Below are positions 44,800 through 57,600 of a stretch of 64,000 nucleotides of DNA, piece by piece. The notes beneath the pieces are model-generated. The model was not told the DNA's origin, searched no databases, and saw nothing but the letters and a program-made list of their open reading frames with translations. A program made the position numbers and the translations under genes. Each line of letters begins with the position of its first letter. Position 1 is the first letter of the stretch. Origin of the DNA: Solen grandis (lineage: Eukaryota > Mollusca > Bivalvia > Adapedonta > Solenidae); contig CM037787.1 in NCBI GenBank assembly GCA_021229015.1, positions 41,162,629-41,226,628 of the forward strand, in the 5' to 3' direction.

Positions 44800-45799
44800 G
44801 TCATGTTATTAATAAAACTGACGTCACGTCGTATAACTTGCTGTCCACACTGGAGCGGGGGGGAGGGGGGGCTACAAAAAGCCGATCTTTATATATTATA
44901 TAACCTAAATATACTAAACCTGTCCACGAAGTCAAAGAAAAAAATTGTGTAAATAAGATATAATACCATGAAAAAGAAATGAGTATAAAATGATATAACA
45001 AATATACATTATGTTTAGAAGAAACTGTCATAGATTTCAAAGCTTATTTTCTTCCTTGTGTTTAAACGATTTTTCATTAATTAGTACCAATATAATGATA
45101 TATGTAATATTCGAGTAAAACATCTAATTTTATGCATACATGTATAATGAATACTAACTCAGCCCTGACACTGACAGTCAAGGGTGGTTCAACACAGTGT
45201 TAACTTCTGGTTCAATGGTTGGGGTCCTTGGACACCCGTCCCCCTAGGAATAAGATTCTTACATGACATTTTCGGGCACAAATTACTGGTTCAACACAGG
45301 AACTGTCGAGAGAAATTATAACAGATACACTGTATAAATTGTTAACATGTCTCCAGTGAGTAATAAGACTGTTTACATTAAAAATATGCTTATCCTTAAA
45401 CAACGTCCTGAAATAAATAAAATGCTAGTCACTGTCGCAATTCTATACTAAAATATTGCTTCTTTGTATTCGGTTAAGATCAAGGTGTAGTATTGTAAAC
45501 AAACAACTGTTAATACCTGTATTTTATCTCTGAACAAACTCCGACTTTAATGTTTAAGTTTCTTCAACACGCTTCTATTTTCGTGCTGTGATATCAATTC
45601 GCAAAATCATTGTTGAAAAAAAAATGCAGATGAACATGCAATAGATGGTCCAAGATGAGATCTGTCTCCAGAAAATCAAAAAAATAATGTTGTTGTTTTC
45701 AGTTTATCTGCATGGGGTTGGTTTCGTAAATAAAGGTATTTGAACATTTAAAACTTCTCCGAAAGCTCAGGGGGTCACTAAGTCAAATCTGATTTTACC

Positions 45800-46455
45800 T
45801 GTAAAGATTTATTCAGGTTGATGTATTCAGATTGATTTGTTCAGGTAGATTTTTTCTGGATAGATTTAACCAGATTGATTTATTCAGATTGATTTATTCA
45901 GGTTGATTTATTCAGATTGATTTATTCAGATTGATTTATTCAGATTGATTTATTCAGGTTGATTTATTCAGATTGATTTATTCAGATTGATTTATTTTCA
46001 GGTAGATTTTTTCTGGATAGATTTAACCAGATTGATTTATTCAGAAAGATTTATTCAGGTTGATTTATTCAGATTGATTTATTCAGATAGATTTATTCAG
46101 GTTGATTTATTCAGATTGATTTATTCAGGTTGATTTATTCAGGTTGATTTATTCAGGTAGATTTATTCAGGTTGATTCATTCAGATAGATTTATTCAGAT
46201 TGATTTATTTAGATAGATTTATTCAGGTTGATTTATTCAGATTGATTTATTCAGGTTGATTTATTCAGGTTGATTTATTCAGATTGATTAATTCATGTAG
46301 ATTTATTCAGTTTGATTTTTTCAGAATGATTTATTCCGGTTGATTTATTTAGGTTGATTTATTCAGATTGATTTATACGGATAGATTTATTCAGTTGATT
46401 TATTCGGTGATTATTCATGATTATTGATATTAGATAGATTTATTCAGATTGATAG
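45800..46455. repeat. 14-bp satellite, about 45 copies
   Basis: Unit TTGATTTATTCAGA/G with variants TAGATTTATTCAGG. It contains a longer-order duplication (TTTTTCTGGATAGATTTAAC occurs twice). Confidence 0.95.
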
Positions 46456-46459
46456 CAGG

Positions 46460-49400
46460 TGAGCGAGCAAGGGTTACTTATGTCATAGCATTGTAGCTTC
46501 TGTAATGATTATCTAAAACATTAAATCCATATGCTATCAGAGCCCCCACCGAAGCCAAAATAAATAAATAAATAATGAATAAAAATTATAGAAATTTCCA
46601 ACCTAGGCTAACCACCGGCAAATGACAGGTGAGTGAAACTATGCTTTGATAAGAGCCGACCCTGTGTACAGAAATTTTAGTGACTGTCAGATATAATCTG
46701 AAATATTTAGATCACCTGGTTATGTCACGTAACTTGTATAGATTTTTATCAAAATTCTCGAACACATTACCAATGGCGGCACATAATATACATTTAATGT
46801 TATAGATTTTTTTATTCGGTCATTTTTTTTATTTTATTTTTTTTGTAAATTACAAAGTTCTCTTCTATATGATTTTCTGCTTGATAAAATTGGTGTCGTT
46901 TATGGTAACTTGTCAATTGAGAGAGTAATTTTATAATTTATATTATTTTATGACTTCTTTCTAGGACGTTAATGATAATACATGGTCCAAATTCACATGT
47001 AAGGCTCATTTCTCTGAGATATACTATGGCCGCAAGCCATATATTCATTTGAATTTGTAAGTCTCTTATCTTTCTTGTAACATTTCGGACATGTTGCATT
47101 TGGCAGGAAGCCGAGATTATCCGTTTGTGTACACGTCATATGCGGGGTTTCTAAAAGTAATCATGAATTGTGGGAAGGACGAAACTGCTTGTTCTGGTAT
47201 TCTGTTTCGATTGCAAAAAAAAAAATGCATAACCGGAAACCATTTAGTTTGTAATTTAGCAGATGCAGTAATCAAAACATAACTCTGAGGGAAAAAAAAA
47301 GATTATACGAGTATATAACTATTGTCACAATCTGTTCATATATCACATACAATATTAAACAACATTTGCAAATCGTGAAAACTTAATTCAAACTTTTAAT
47401 TAATTCCAAGGTACTTGGTTAATGTACTGGAGCCAAGACTTGAACACAATCAGTCGATGGTTAAGCAATATATTATTTGGTTAGATCGGCTAATAATGAA
47501 CGGGCACACCTTCCTTTTAAAAGGGCATTTTATTTTGATGTATTTTGAAATCCATCGGCTACCAGAGGTATTGCAATCTCAAAGAGAGCTAAGCTATGAT
47601 TATTGAATATAGTCCATCAATTGATCCTTGGAATTTTATCGCGTCACCTGCTGTAAGCAGGGGTGTCACATAGGGATCATTTTTCCGTAGTCTGTCTGTC
47701 CATTTTCCCGTCCGTCTGTCTGTCCGTCACAATTCAGCAGGTGACGCATGTGTTCCAAAGAACAATCTTGCAGTACATATATCCTTAGAGCAAACTAACT
47801 CATAGGATCTGCATTGAAGTATTTTTAAGCATTTGATGGACCATGATTATAATGTAGTAATGGATAGATTACCTTAAGATTGTTCTAAGGTTCGGTGGAT
47901 CATCGGGTAGCGTGGCTTTATATTTCCGTTATCATTTTGAACGAAATATTTTATATTACTTTAACCACAAAGCCATTTTCTTAATTTCAAATTATTTTTA
48001 GCTGCTGATGATGGGAGGTATAAGGTAGAAGAAATACAAAAAAAATGAATATATCCAGCCGGAAACAGAAGTGCATAATTTTGCAGATGAATTCAAGCTC
48101 ACGTGCCGGGGTTGCCAAGTTACCTACTATCCCCCGACCGTATCACTAGGACGGTCCCGGGCACCGCCCGCTGGTGACAGGTTTAAAGGCTCATCACTCT
48201 ACTCCCAGTGTAGGTATGGACAGGTAGATATTGACCTTGCCCCAATATGTCAACACTGCCATGCTGTTCACCTACCATTTATCTTAACACCTCACTGCCA
48301 CCTTGCCCTACTCAGATAGGCAAGTTATTAAAGGGCGACCCGCAGTATCTGGTGCCAAGGCGGACCTGAATGCCCAATATCAAACAGAAGTGGTAATGCG
48401 CAACGCTTCCCATCTGTACTTCTCGGGTTTGAGTCCCGGTTTTGTAATTTTGAACACATGTACAGTACTACGATATAGTCGTTCAGTACCACTGTACTCT
48501 GGTTTCTTTTCCAAAACATACACCAGTATTCGTGACATCGAGTGGTGTATATATGGTCCAAAACATGCACCAGTATTCGTGACATCGGGTGGTGTATATA
48601 TGTTGCAAGAATTTTCAATTTGTGAAAAATAAATAAGTAGATTAAAAAAAGGGGGGGGGGTATAGAGGTCAGGATCCGTATATGTTTGTGTCCCAACCTC
48701 GCCGGAAAGGACTTGTTTTGTACCTTTGAGGCGCAAAGCACCGGTCCTTCATGGAAACTGTTTTTTAGATTAATCTCTTTATTGAAGAAACTGAATAAAA
48801 CACTACCTTTCTCAGTTTGTTATAAGAATTGCTTGCGAGTACTTTTAACCCGATAGTTGTCATAATGTAATTATCACATATACTTTAATTGACGATGGGT
48901 TAATTTTGGCTGTGTCTGTGGTTTTAGTCTGATGCTTAAAATAAATCCAAAGTCATAATTTGTACCACAATTTTACAAGTTTTATCTGACTCACTGATAC
49001 TCACCGTCAACACACCAATATAGCCAAAATAAACCCACCGTCAAAAAACAACAACAAAAAACAAGACGTATATATCAACAGCAATATCTGGTCGATGTCA
49101 ATAATTTTTTTTCAAGATTTCAAGATTAACGCCAATTTCTTTAGTTTTGTGCTACATTTTCATTATATTACTTCATCAGGCCGTTTTGAATTTCATATTT
49201 ACACAAAAACCAATGATGTCATGTATAATCGGTATTATTGCGAATCGTAATGTATACACGAAATTAAATATCATAATGAATACCGTAAAATTGCACTAAT
49301 TCAAAATATGAACTCCCAAAAGTTGCATCGCAATCCTTCTTAAATCAGAAAAAAAATCAATGTTGTAAGGAATTCTTTTCTGATGCAAAAGTATTTCGAA

Positions 49401-50160
49401 CGTTAATTTCAAGATGAAATCAAAATCAGTTTGAGGTATGCTGAAAAGTTTGTAAGCAGTCATTCTTTAGAATTTCAAACGTTAATGTGGTAAAATAATA
49501 TATAATAGTAAACTAATAATCAAGTTTATCGTGTGTGTGTGGTATTTAAAAATCTTATATCTATATATTATTTAAAACTTATATTTATATAACGTAAATA
49601 CTAATGATGAGATAAGACCTTCTATATGCAATGTAATATTCTCACATATTCACATCATATTGATTTCACTATGATTGTATTGTCTCCGCATGTCATTGTA
49701 AATGTTGATGTTTATGGTGATGGGTTGAGTGCCTAAGCCTATAATAAAATTATGTTCTTTTCTGTTCTATTAATTTTGAAATTAAATCAAATACAATTTG
49801 AGATATGCTGAAAAGTTTGTAAGCAGTCATTTCTTGAAGTGGGCTCTGCAAGTCCACCTTTAAACAAACATGTCCCCACCCCCGCTAAACCTGGTTTCCA
49901 ATTTTATCACAATTTACCTCATTCACAAATAGTCCAAGACGGACACATTCTAGACTTTTATTGACCAAAATATGATTTCCCTGCCCAAAATTAAACCTGT
50001 ATCAATTCTCAAACACAGGCCTATCTGCAAGACCTTAAACTCAAATCAATCAAGACCTAAGAGCTGTCTATCAGATACGGTGTGGCCTTCCTTTACCCGT
50101 ATTCAAAACTGTGGCCTCTCAAACAAGGCAGGGGTTTGTTTTGAACCATATTTCTGTCAT
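46460..50160. other. Intergenic DNA before the vWA/chitin-binding gene
   Basis: No convincing exon. Holds a TCACCTGCTGT repeat end at 47640, a cysteine-containing open stretch at 48071-48319 of unknown nature, a 51-bp duplicated block (GTGACATCG.GTGGTGTATA, 48530-48600), a G run at 48650 and a direct repeat of about 40 bp (ATGCTGAAAAGTTTGTAAGC at 49437 and 49804). Confidence 0.5.
47638..47735 (+). mobile_element. End fragment of a third repeat family (TCACCTGCTGT)
   Basis: GCGTCACCTGCTGTAAGCAG, GGTGTCACATAGGGATCAT, then GTCTGTCTGTCC repeats. Same order as at 41955. Confidence 0.6.
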
Positions 50161-50166
50161 TGCAAT

Positions 50167-50277
50167 ATGGACATGGTAAGAAAGTCAGGGACGGTATGGC
50201 TGGGTTTATTCTGCCTGCAGGCTGTTTCGGCTGTATTTATGGAGCAAGTGAATACAGATGGAGCATCGGGGAGCAAG
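50167..50277 (+). CDS. vWA/ChtBD2 gene exon 1 (signal peptide)
   Basis: 37 codons, donor AAG|GTACGG. ATG at 50167 or 50173; the frame is open further upstream, but only these starts give a clean signal peptide. Confidence 0.8.
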
Positions 50278-53200
50278 GTACGGAGACTGTTTACTGGCGC
50301 ACATTATTTAATGCGTGTTACTGAACTCAACATTGCAATTTGAAATCAGGGAGTTTTCAAAGTAAGCGTATATAGCTGCTAATCCGAAGGCCGTGTGTTC
50401 TAACATAACTGGGGAGAAGAATACTTCTGGACTTTTCCAAGCTCAAAGTACTGATCTACCCCAGGAGCTGCCAAAGGTTTTTTTTTCCTACGTAAAATGT
50501 GATATTTTAATACAAAAACAAATCGTATCATACTCGTATTTTATTACAGGTTTTTGGGATTAAAACCAAATATGCATTTTCTCTTATTCTGCAGCTTGTT
50601 ATTTTAAATAAACTTGGATAATTCCAGGATGGCTAAGACCGGTGTCAGAATGAAGTGACTTTTAGTGGTGACATGTCGCTTGTCTTTAGCGTGATATCGC
50701 AGTGAGGCAGCTTCGTCATGTAAATCCCATAAATGGCAAAGATACTTTTACTGGGACGTTAAGATCAGGCTAGCATACAAACAAATATCAAACTGAATTG
50801 AAAAATCGACAGTAGTTTAAACGCACCCCTGTGCAAACAAATACAAAAGAAAAACAGTTCTACATACATGAATACCTAGTAAAATTTATTATCAACAAAC
50901 AAGTCTTTAGTGACTTTCAACAGGTTAATATAACTAAGTGCCGAGGATTGTATATGCTCTAACAGTCTCTTTTGCTTGATTGTTATGCTCTAACAGTCTC
51001 TATTGCTTGATTGTTATGCTCTAACAGTCTCTATTGCTTGATTGTATATGCTCTAACAGTCTCTATTGCTTGATTGTATATGCTCTAACAGTCTCTATTG
51101 CTTGATTGAATATGCTCTAACAGTCTCTATTGCTTGATTGTATATGCTCTAACAGTCTCTGTTGCTTGATTGTATATGCTCTAACAGTCTCTATTGCTTG
51201 ATTGTTATGCTCTAACAGTCTCTATTGCTTGATTGTTATTCTCTAACAGTCTCTATTGCTTGATTGTTATGCTCTAACAGTCTCTATTGCTTGATTGTTA
51301 TGCTCTAACAGTCTCTATTGTTTGATTGTATATGCTCTAACAGTCTCTATTGCTTGATTGTTATGCTCTAACAGTCTCTATTGCTTGATTGTTATGCTCT
51401 AACAGTCTCTATTGCTTGATTGTATATGCTCTAACAGTCTCTATTGCTTGATTGTTATGCTCTAACAGTCTCTATTGCTTGATTGTATATGTATATGCTC
51501 TAACAGTCTCTATTGCTTGATTGTTATGCTCTAACAGTCTCTATTGCTTGATTGTATATGCTCTAACAGTCTCTATTGCTTGATTGTTATGCTCTAACAG
51601 TCTCTATTGCTTGATTGTATATGCTCTAACAGTCTCTATTGCTTGATTGTTATGCTCTAACAGTCTCTATTGCTTGATTGTTATGCTCTAACAGTCTCTA
51701 TTGCTTATTCTAACAGTCTCTATTGCTTGATTGTTATGCTCTAACAGTCTCTATTGCTTGATTGTTATGCTCTAACAGTCTTTATTGCTTGATTGTACAT
51801 GCTCTAACAGTCTCTATTGCTTGGTTGAAGTGAGGTTAGAGGCATGTTCATCGGCTATCGGTTCTTTGGTGGCCTAATAGTGGAAATGAAACATCTGGGG
51901 GCATCCGGTTGATTCCCTATTTTAGATGAATGAAGGAGGTTTGAAAAATAATAGCGGTTGTGACTCGTCTCCAACCAGGTTATTGGCGATTTAGGACATT
52001 GAGTATTTTGGTTTTGCATGTGGTTAGGAATGAACCGCATAGCGACCGTGAGATAAGGGGACATAGTAGTAAATTGTATTACAATATTCATTTGACCTTA
52101 ATTCTTTAACTCTCCAGGTTGTAGAGCACGTGGTAGACTTGTTGGGAAACACGTGTCTCCTTGACAACGAGCTCTTCCTCAGACGCATGGCCTACGTGGA
52201 GACGAAGGACGGCACAGAGACGAGAACATACAGGAATGGTTACTATGGCGGAATCTGGAATGTTAGTTTCCATGGTGACGTTCTTAGTTTTTTTTAATTG
52301 AATTGTTGTATAATTAACTACATGTATTTAAGATATTACATAACAATATCCGTAATTGTTAAATGTGTTAGACATTAAAGATGGTATTTTGGTTTCATTG
52401 TTCAAACACTTTTTGTGCAGAAGGACATCTCGCATTCCCTGTGATATGTCATGAAATTAAGTAAACTTAGATTTGATAGATCTATATGTGTAATAAATAC
52501 AATACATAAATAGATCAAGTTGTGAAAAATAACATGATGTAAAACCTTTTAACAAAGACTTAAACTACAAAAGAAAGTTACTGATTTATTCTCAATAGAT
52601 TGGTGAAGATATGTACAACCAAACGAAAAATTTGAACAAGCTGGCGGTATCGTATGACGTCATCAACAGAACTCTAAACATTGATTGGTCGAAAACCAAT
52701 TGGAAAGACCTTCGGAAACCTTTGTATTCTGGATTGGCTGCTGCCTTGTATCTTCTGTCCAAGAACATTAAATACATACCGGAGTCCGTATCAGCACAAG
52801 CAACCATCTGGTCCTCCATTAAATATGGCAGCAACGCCGGCATTTTCTTGTTCAAGGCATCGGAACTTGATTTAAGTAAGTACTCTGTTAGTCCGGGAGT
52901 ATAATCACTCTGTGGCAGGTTTGTGTAATTATATCATGTCCTTGAAAGAAATCACATACATATGCGTGTATTTCAGTAATATCCTCAAATTTGTATTTGC
53001 TCATCGATGATGTAAACTGTTATTCATCAATTCTCAAAAACTTATAACTACTTGATTGTCTTGTCCTAGATTGTATTTTACTTTCAATTTAAGTTCTATA
53101 CCATATTCTAGAATGTTCAAGGGAAAAGGAACTCGACATCGTCGTTGTTATGGACTTCCAGCATGCCAGCGCAGTTGATGTAGCTCACGTGCAGCTCTTT

Positions 53201-54583
53201 CTCGACTCCTTATTAAAGAATCTCCCGCTGTCCCTTGATGCAACGCGCGTTGGATTGATAACCAAGAAATCACGTCCAATCGCAGGCTGGTACCTGAATA
53301 GTCAGCAATCTGGTCTAACCATCCTGGACGTACTGAAGGTAAGCTCATAATTCTTGTACTACCTGTTTTCTTGGATTTTAAAATAGATAAAATTTACTCT
53401 GTCTTAAAGTCATTAAACGATGTTTTTTTCTATTTGGTCAGGCCCTGACCTATGTGGAGGGTCCAACTTCAACAGGAGATGCCCTGAAGCTGGCCCGGGA
53501 GGACATGTTTAAGCCCGCTAACGGTGCCCGCCCGGAAGCTGCCCGCGTGGTCCTGTTGCTTACAGACGGCATCACCCAGTATAACTTTACACTGCAGGAG
53601 GCACACAGGCTGCAGAAAATGGGTGAACATGCCTTTTTTCCTGGACCTTTACAAGTTGTCTGAATTATTTTAAAAATGTCCTAGTCTGATAGGTCTTTTA
53701 ATTGCAATCACTTGCTGGGTTTCATTCAGACCTGTGTTGACACATCGGTCATATAGCCGCTGCTTGTTAACATACAATTACAGACCACTTATTCTCACCA
53801 AAGTTATATACACGTGCTAACTGTGATTGTAAACATACTGCGATTTTAACTTATGGATGCATTCTCTTACACATCGGCTTACATTATATTCACCTCTGTG
53901 GTGGGCTCAGAAAGTAGTTCCAAATATATGTCGTCATCCAGACCGTTGTTCAAATATTTAATTTGAAGGACGACTAGGCAGGCTCCTGAAACTTGAAATA
54001 TATATTAATAGCACCACTGATCCTGATCGAAATGGTCATTAAAATTACAAATTATTAAAATAAAAACCTGGCCTTACATTACGATACCCGGCTGAACCTG
54101 TAAATATTTACATTTGCAGACGAGCGTTTGCGGATTGTTCCCATCGGCGAAATAAGGCAGAAAATAGTTCCGATAATAACAATTAAAATTAATTTTTTAC
54201 ATACGTTTTATGATGATTCAAAAAGTATTTATTCAATTTTTTTTACTTTTGATCCGTAAAATATACTTAAATCCGCGTTAAATGTGTGTTTTCTGTTTTT
54301 ACAAGATTCTTGTCATTGAGCCCATTGCAGAGATGTTATGTGAGGAACGAACGACAACTGTGCTTGGATATTGTGATGGATGATGTTACAATTTGCTGCA
54401 GGTGTATCACTACGCGTGCTACGGGTAGACCAATACGGTAACGCCACCGCCGACGAACGGGACTTAAACCGACTGGTGACGGTACCCAAGTGTCGCAATG
54501 CCCGGACAGTGAAGAACTTCACGGGACTGTCCAACGTGGTGGAGGAAGTCCAGATCACCTTGTGTAACGGTGAGTGGCACATT

Positions 54584-54621
<38 letters not shown>

Positions 54622-57600
54622 TTAACAACAGCAATAAAAAGAATATCATCCGCGGTAAACGTTTGAAACTCCCACATCCAAACAAAGTATTTCTTAATTT
54701 TAATTTCAATTTCTGAATAAATGTTTTTGTATTCGGAATTTGGTATTGAATACACATACAGTAGAACCTCGATAAACCGAAGTCCTTGGGACCAAGCTGA
54801 AAACTTCGAAATAACGATTATTCGGATTAAAAATCCGATGGAAATTATAGTTTCTGTGCGTGCATGTCTGCGTTTTCATTACCGGTGCAGATTGTTACGT
54901 ATGTAGATCTAAATACTATTTTCATGTTATGAAAAGTATGGTAATAAAGCTATTTCATAATCTACTGCGGTGTTACTGATTAACATAATCGTTCAAACAT
55001 GTCAACATAGTGATACATAGTTTTATCGTCCATCTGCTGCTTCATGTAGCGTCGCATGCTGGTGACGAACGCGATGATATGGGATGTATTCAAGATCTGA
55101 CACCTGGGTTTATCTGCTGGCACGTGCATATTATGTAACCTATCAGACATTGATGAGCATTAATCAACATTTTCGGCCGGGCACACATTGCCCAATCCAA
55201 TCTCAAAAAGAGGTGTGAAAAACTTGTCTGAGCCATCACTCCAGGTGCAGCCGCAAAATAAACAAGGTTACTGATGAGAAGGACCATTATTGGTTCACGA
55301 AAATTTATGAAAATTGACTTCGAAATAAAAATTAAAAAATATACATAAATTTCGACCTCGGGACCGGGATTTTACTTCGAAATAGTTAAAAAAAAATCGA
55401 AATAGCGAAATTCGGATTAAACATTCTATTTTTAATTAAAATAAGAAGGGAAGAAATCGGGACAGAAAATGAACTTCGAAATGGCGAGGAATTCGGTTTA
55501 ATAATGTTCGGTTTGGCGAGGTTCTAATGTATTTATTGGAAGATCGACAGATTAGACAATAAAGGATCAGGTCAGTCTTTATTATGTTACACAAATAAAT
55601 CATTGAAAAACTAATTTAATATCTTTATAATATTAAACCATGCATATTAAAAACACAGCGCCGGTGATACTTCAACCCGGGACCTATACCTACTCATGTA
55701 AGACCGAGATGTCAGCCAAACTACCGGATTCTTCAGCCTCCGTTAGTGTCAAGGTAGGAAGCGAATATCCGGTCTGGGACCCGGGATTTACACATGGCTC
55801 TTTTTTCATTTTTAGCTCGACTATTCGGAGAATATGAGAGCTATTCTACTCGCCCCGGCGTCGGCGTTGGCAGTCATATCTAAGAAACCAGTAGGTGTAT
55901 TGCAATCAATCTTCACACAAGTCTTTCTAGGCACAAAACAAACCTAGAGAACCAAGAGGGACAACTCTTGATTGAATTTTACTCAAATTATGGGCCTTTT
56001 TCAACTTAGAAATTTGCGTTAACATTTTTGGTTAAAGTTTTTCTGCAACTAAGTTAATATCATAACTCAGTAACCCCTTGGTGTATTGGGTTTAAACTTC
56101 ACACAAGTCTTCCTAGGCATGAAATGGACCTGCAGAACCAAGATGAACAACACTTGCTAGAATTTTACTTAAATTATGGGCCTTTTTCGACTTAGAAATT
56201 TGCGTTAACATTTTTGGTTAAAGTTTTTCTGCAACTAAGTTAATATTATTACTCAGTAAGCACTCGGTGTATTGGATTTAAACTTCATACAAGTCTTCCT
56301 AAACATAAAATGGACCTGCAGAACCAAGATGAATAACTCTTGCTAGAATTTTACTAAAATCATGGGCCTTTTTCGACTTAGAAATTTGCCTTAACATTTT
56401 TGGTTAAAGTTTTTTGCAACTAAATTAATGTCATTACTCAGTAACCCCTTGGTGTATTGAATTTAAACTTCACACAAGTCATCCCAGACATGAACCAAAC
56501 CTGCAGAACTAAAATTTTAATAAATTTAATAAATTAAATTTAATTAATTAAATTAATAATAATTATTAAATACTTATAGAAAATTAAAAAATTGCATTAA
56601 CATTTTTTATTTAATACAATAACTATTATATGTTAATTTAAATAATATTTAATTGAACAAGAGCTGTCCGAAAGATGAACTTTTCCTTGATTTTTTTTTT
56701 GAATTTTGACCTGAGTTTTACTGAGAATTAAAGAGAACATGCTGCTAAATTGAGTCACATAAATTATTTTAATACTGCTTTAATACAATGGTATTGCGTC
56801 ACTATCAAATACCCGAATAGTCGAGCATGCTGTCTTTCGGACAGCTCTTGTTGTTTATATAATTTATTTGTAATAAAAGGGTATATTTGTACTTTTTTTC
56901 TTTCTTGTGATGAAAAACTTAGAACAGGAGCATCGAAATACATTTATGTATTTTATCATACATTTAAACTAACTTGAAAACAAAAACTACAGATATATAG
57001 GGCCTATGTTTGATTTTGACATTTTTTGAAAAAAAAAAAAAAAAAAAAAAAGAAGATCCAAGTACATGAAATGGAATTGTTGGTTAATTATCTCAAGTGA
57101 CAATTGGGTTTTAAGATTTTCAATTTTGTATCTAAAAATAAGGTAACCACAACAAATGACGAGGTTGTTCTCTACGGCGCAAAATTCTACCAGAGCCCGG
57201 ATGAAACGAGCTATGACGTCAAACTGACGTCAAACTCTACCAACAGTCAGATATTGTTCGTTCGTGGAACTGATCCCATGTACATTCAGATCAAAGTTCA
57301 AAATTCCGGAAGTGGTACCTGTACAGGAACATACACAGTCGAAATAGTGTCCGGGGCAGTTACACCAGGTGCGTAATGTTGTAATATTTTATTTATATAA
57401 TCTCTTGAAATCAAAATTAAAGAATCCGTTCGACCGGTGGCCCCAGTAAACCAGTGTCGTAAATATGAAAATAATTTCTCTTGCAAGACCTAAAAAGGCT
57501 AAATTGTTGTTGGGGATAAGTTAAAAACCATGTTTGATTAATAACCTTTCCACGATGCCGGCAACGAATGTATATATATCATTCAGTATTCACAGACTAT

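Noticed and set aside
46963..47058. Possible exon after TTTCTAG (DVNDNTWSKFTCKAHFSEIY)
   Set aside because: No family resemblance, no matching partner exon, and the segment contains a palindrome (ATACTATGGCCGCAAGCCATAT) suggesting a repeat.
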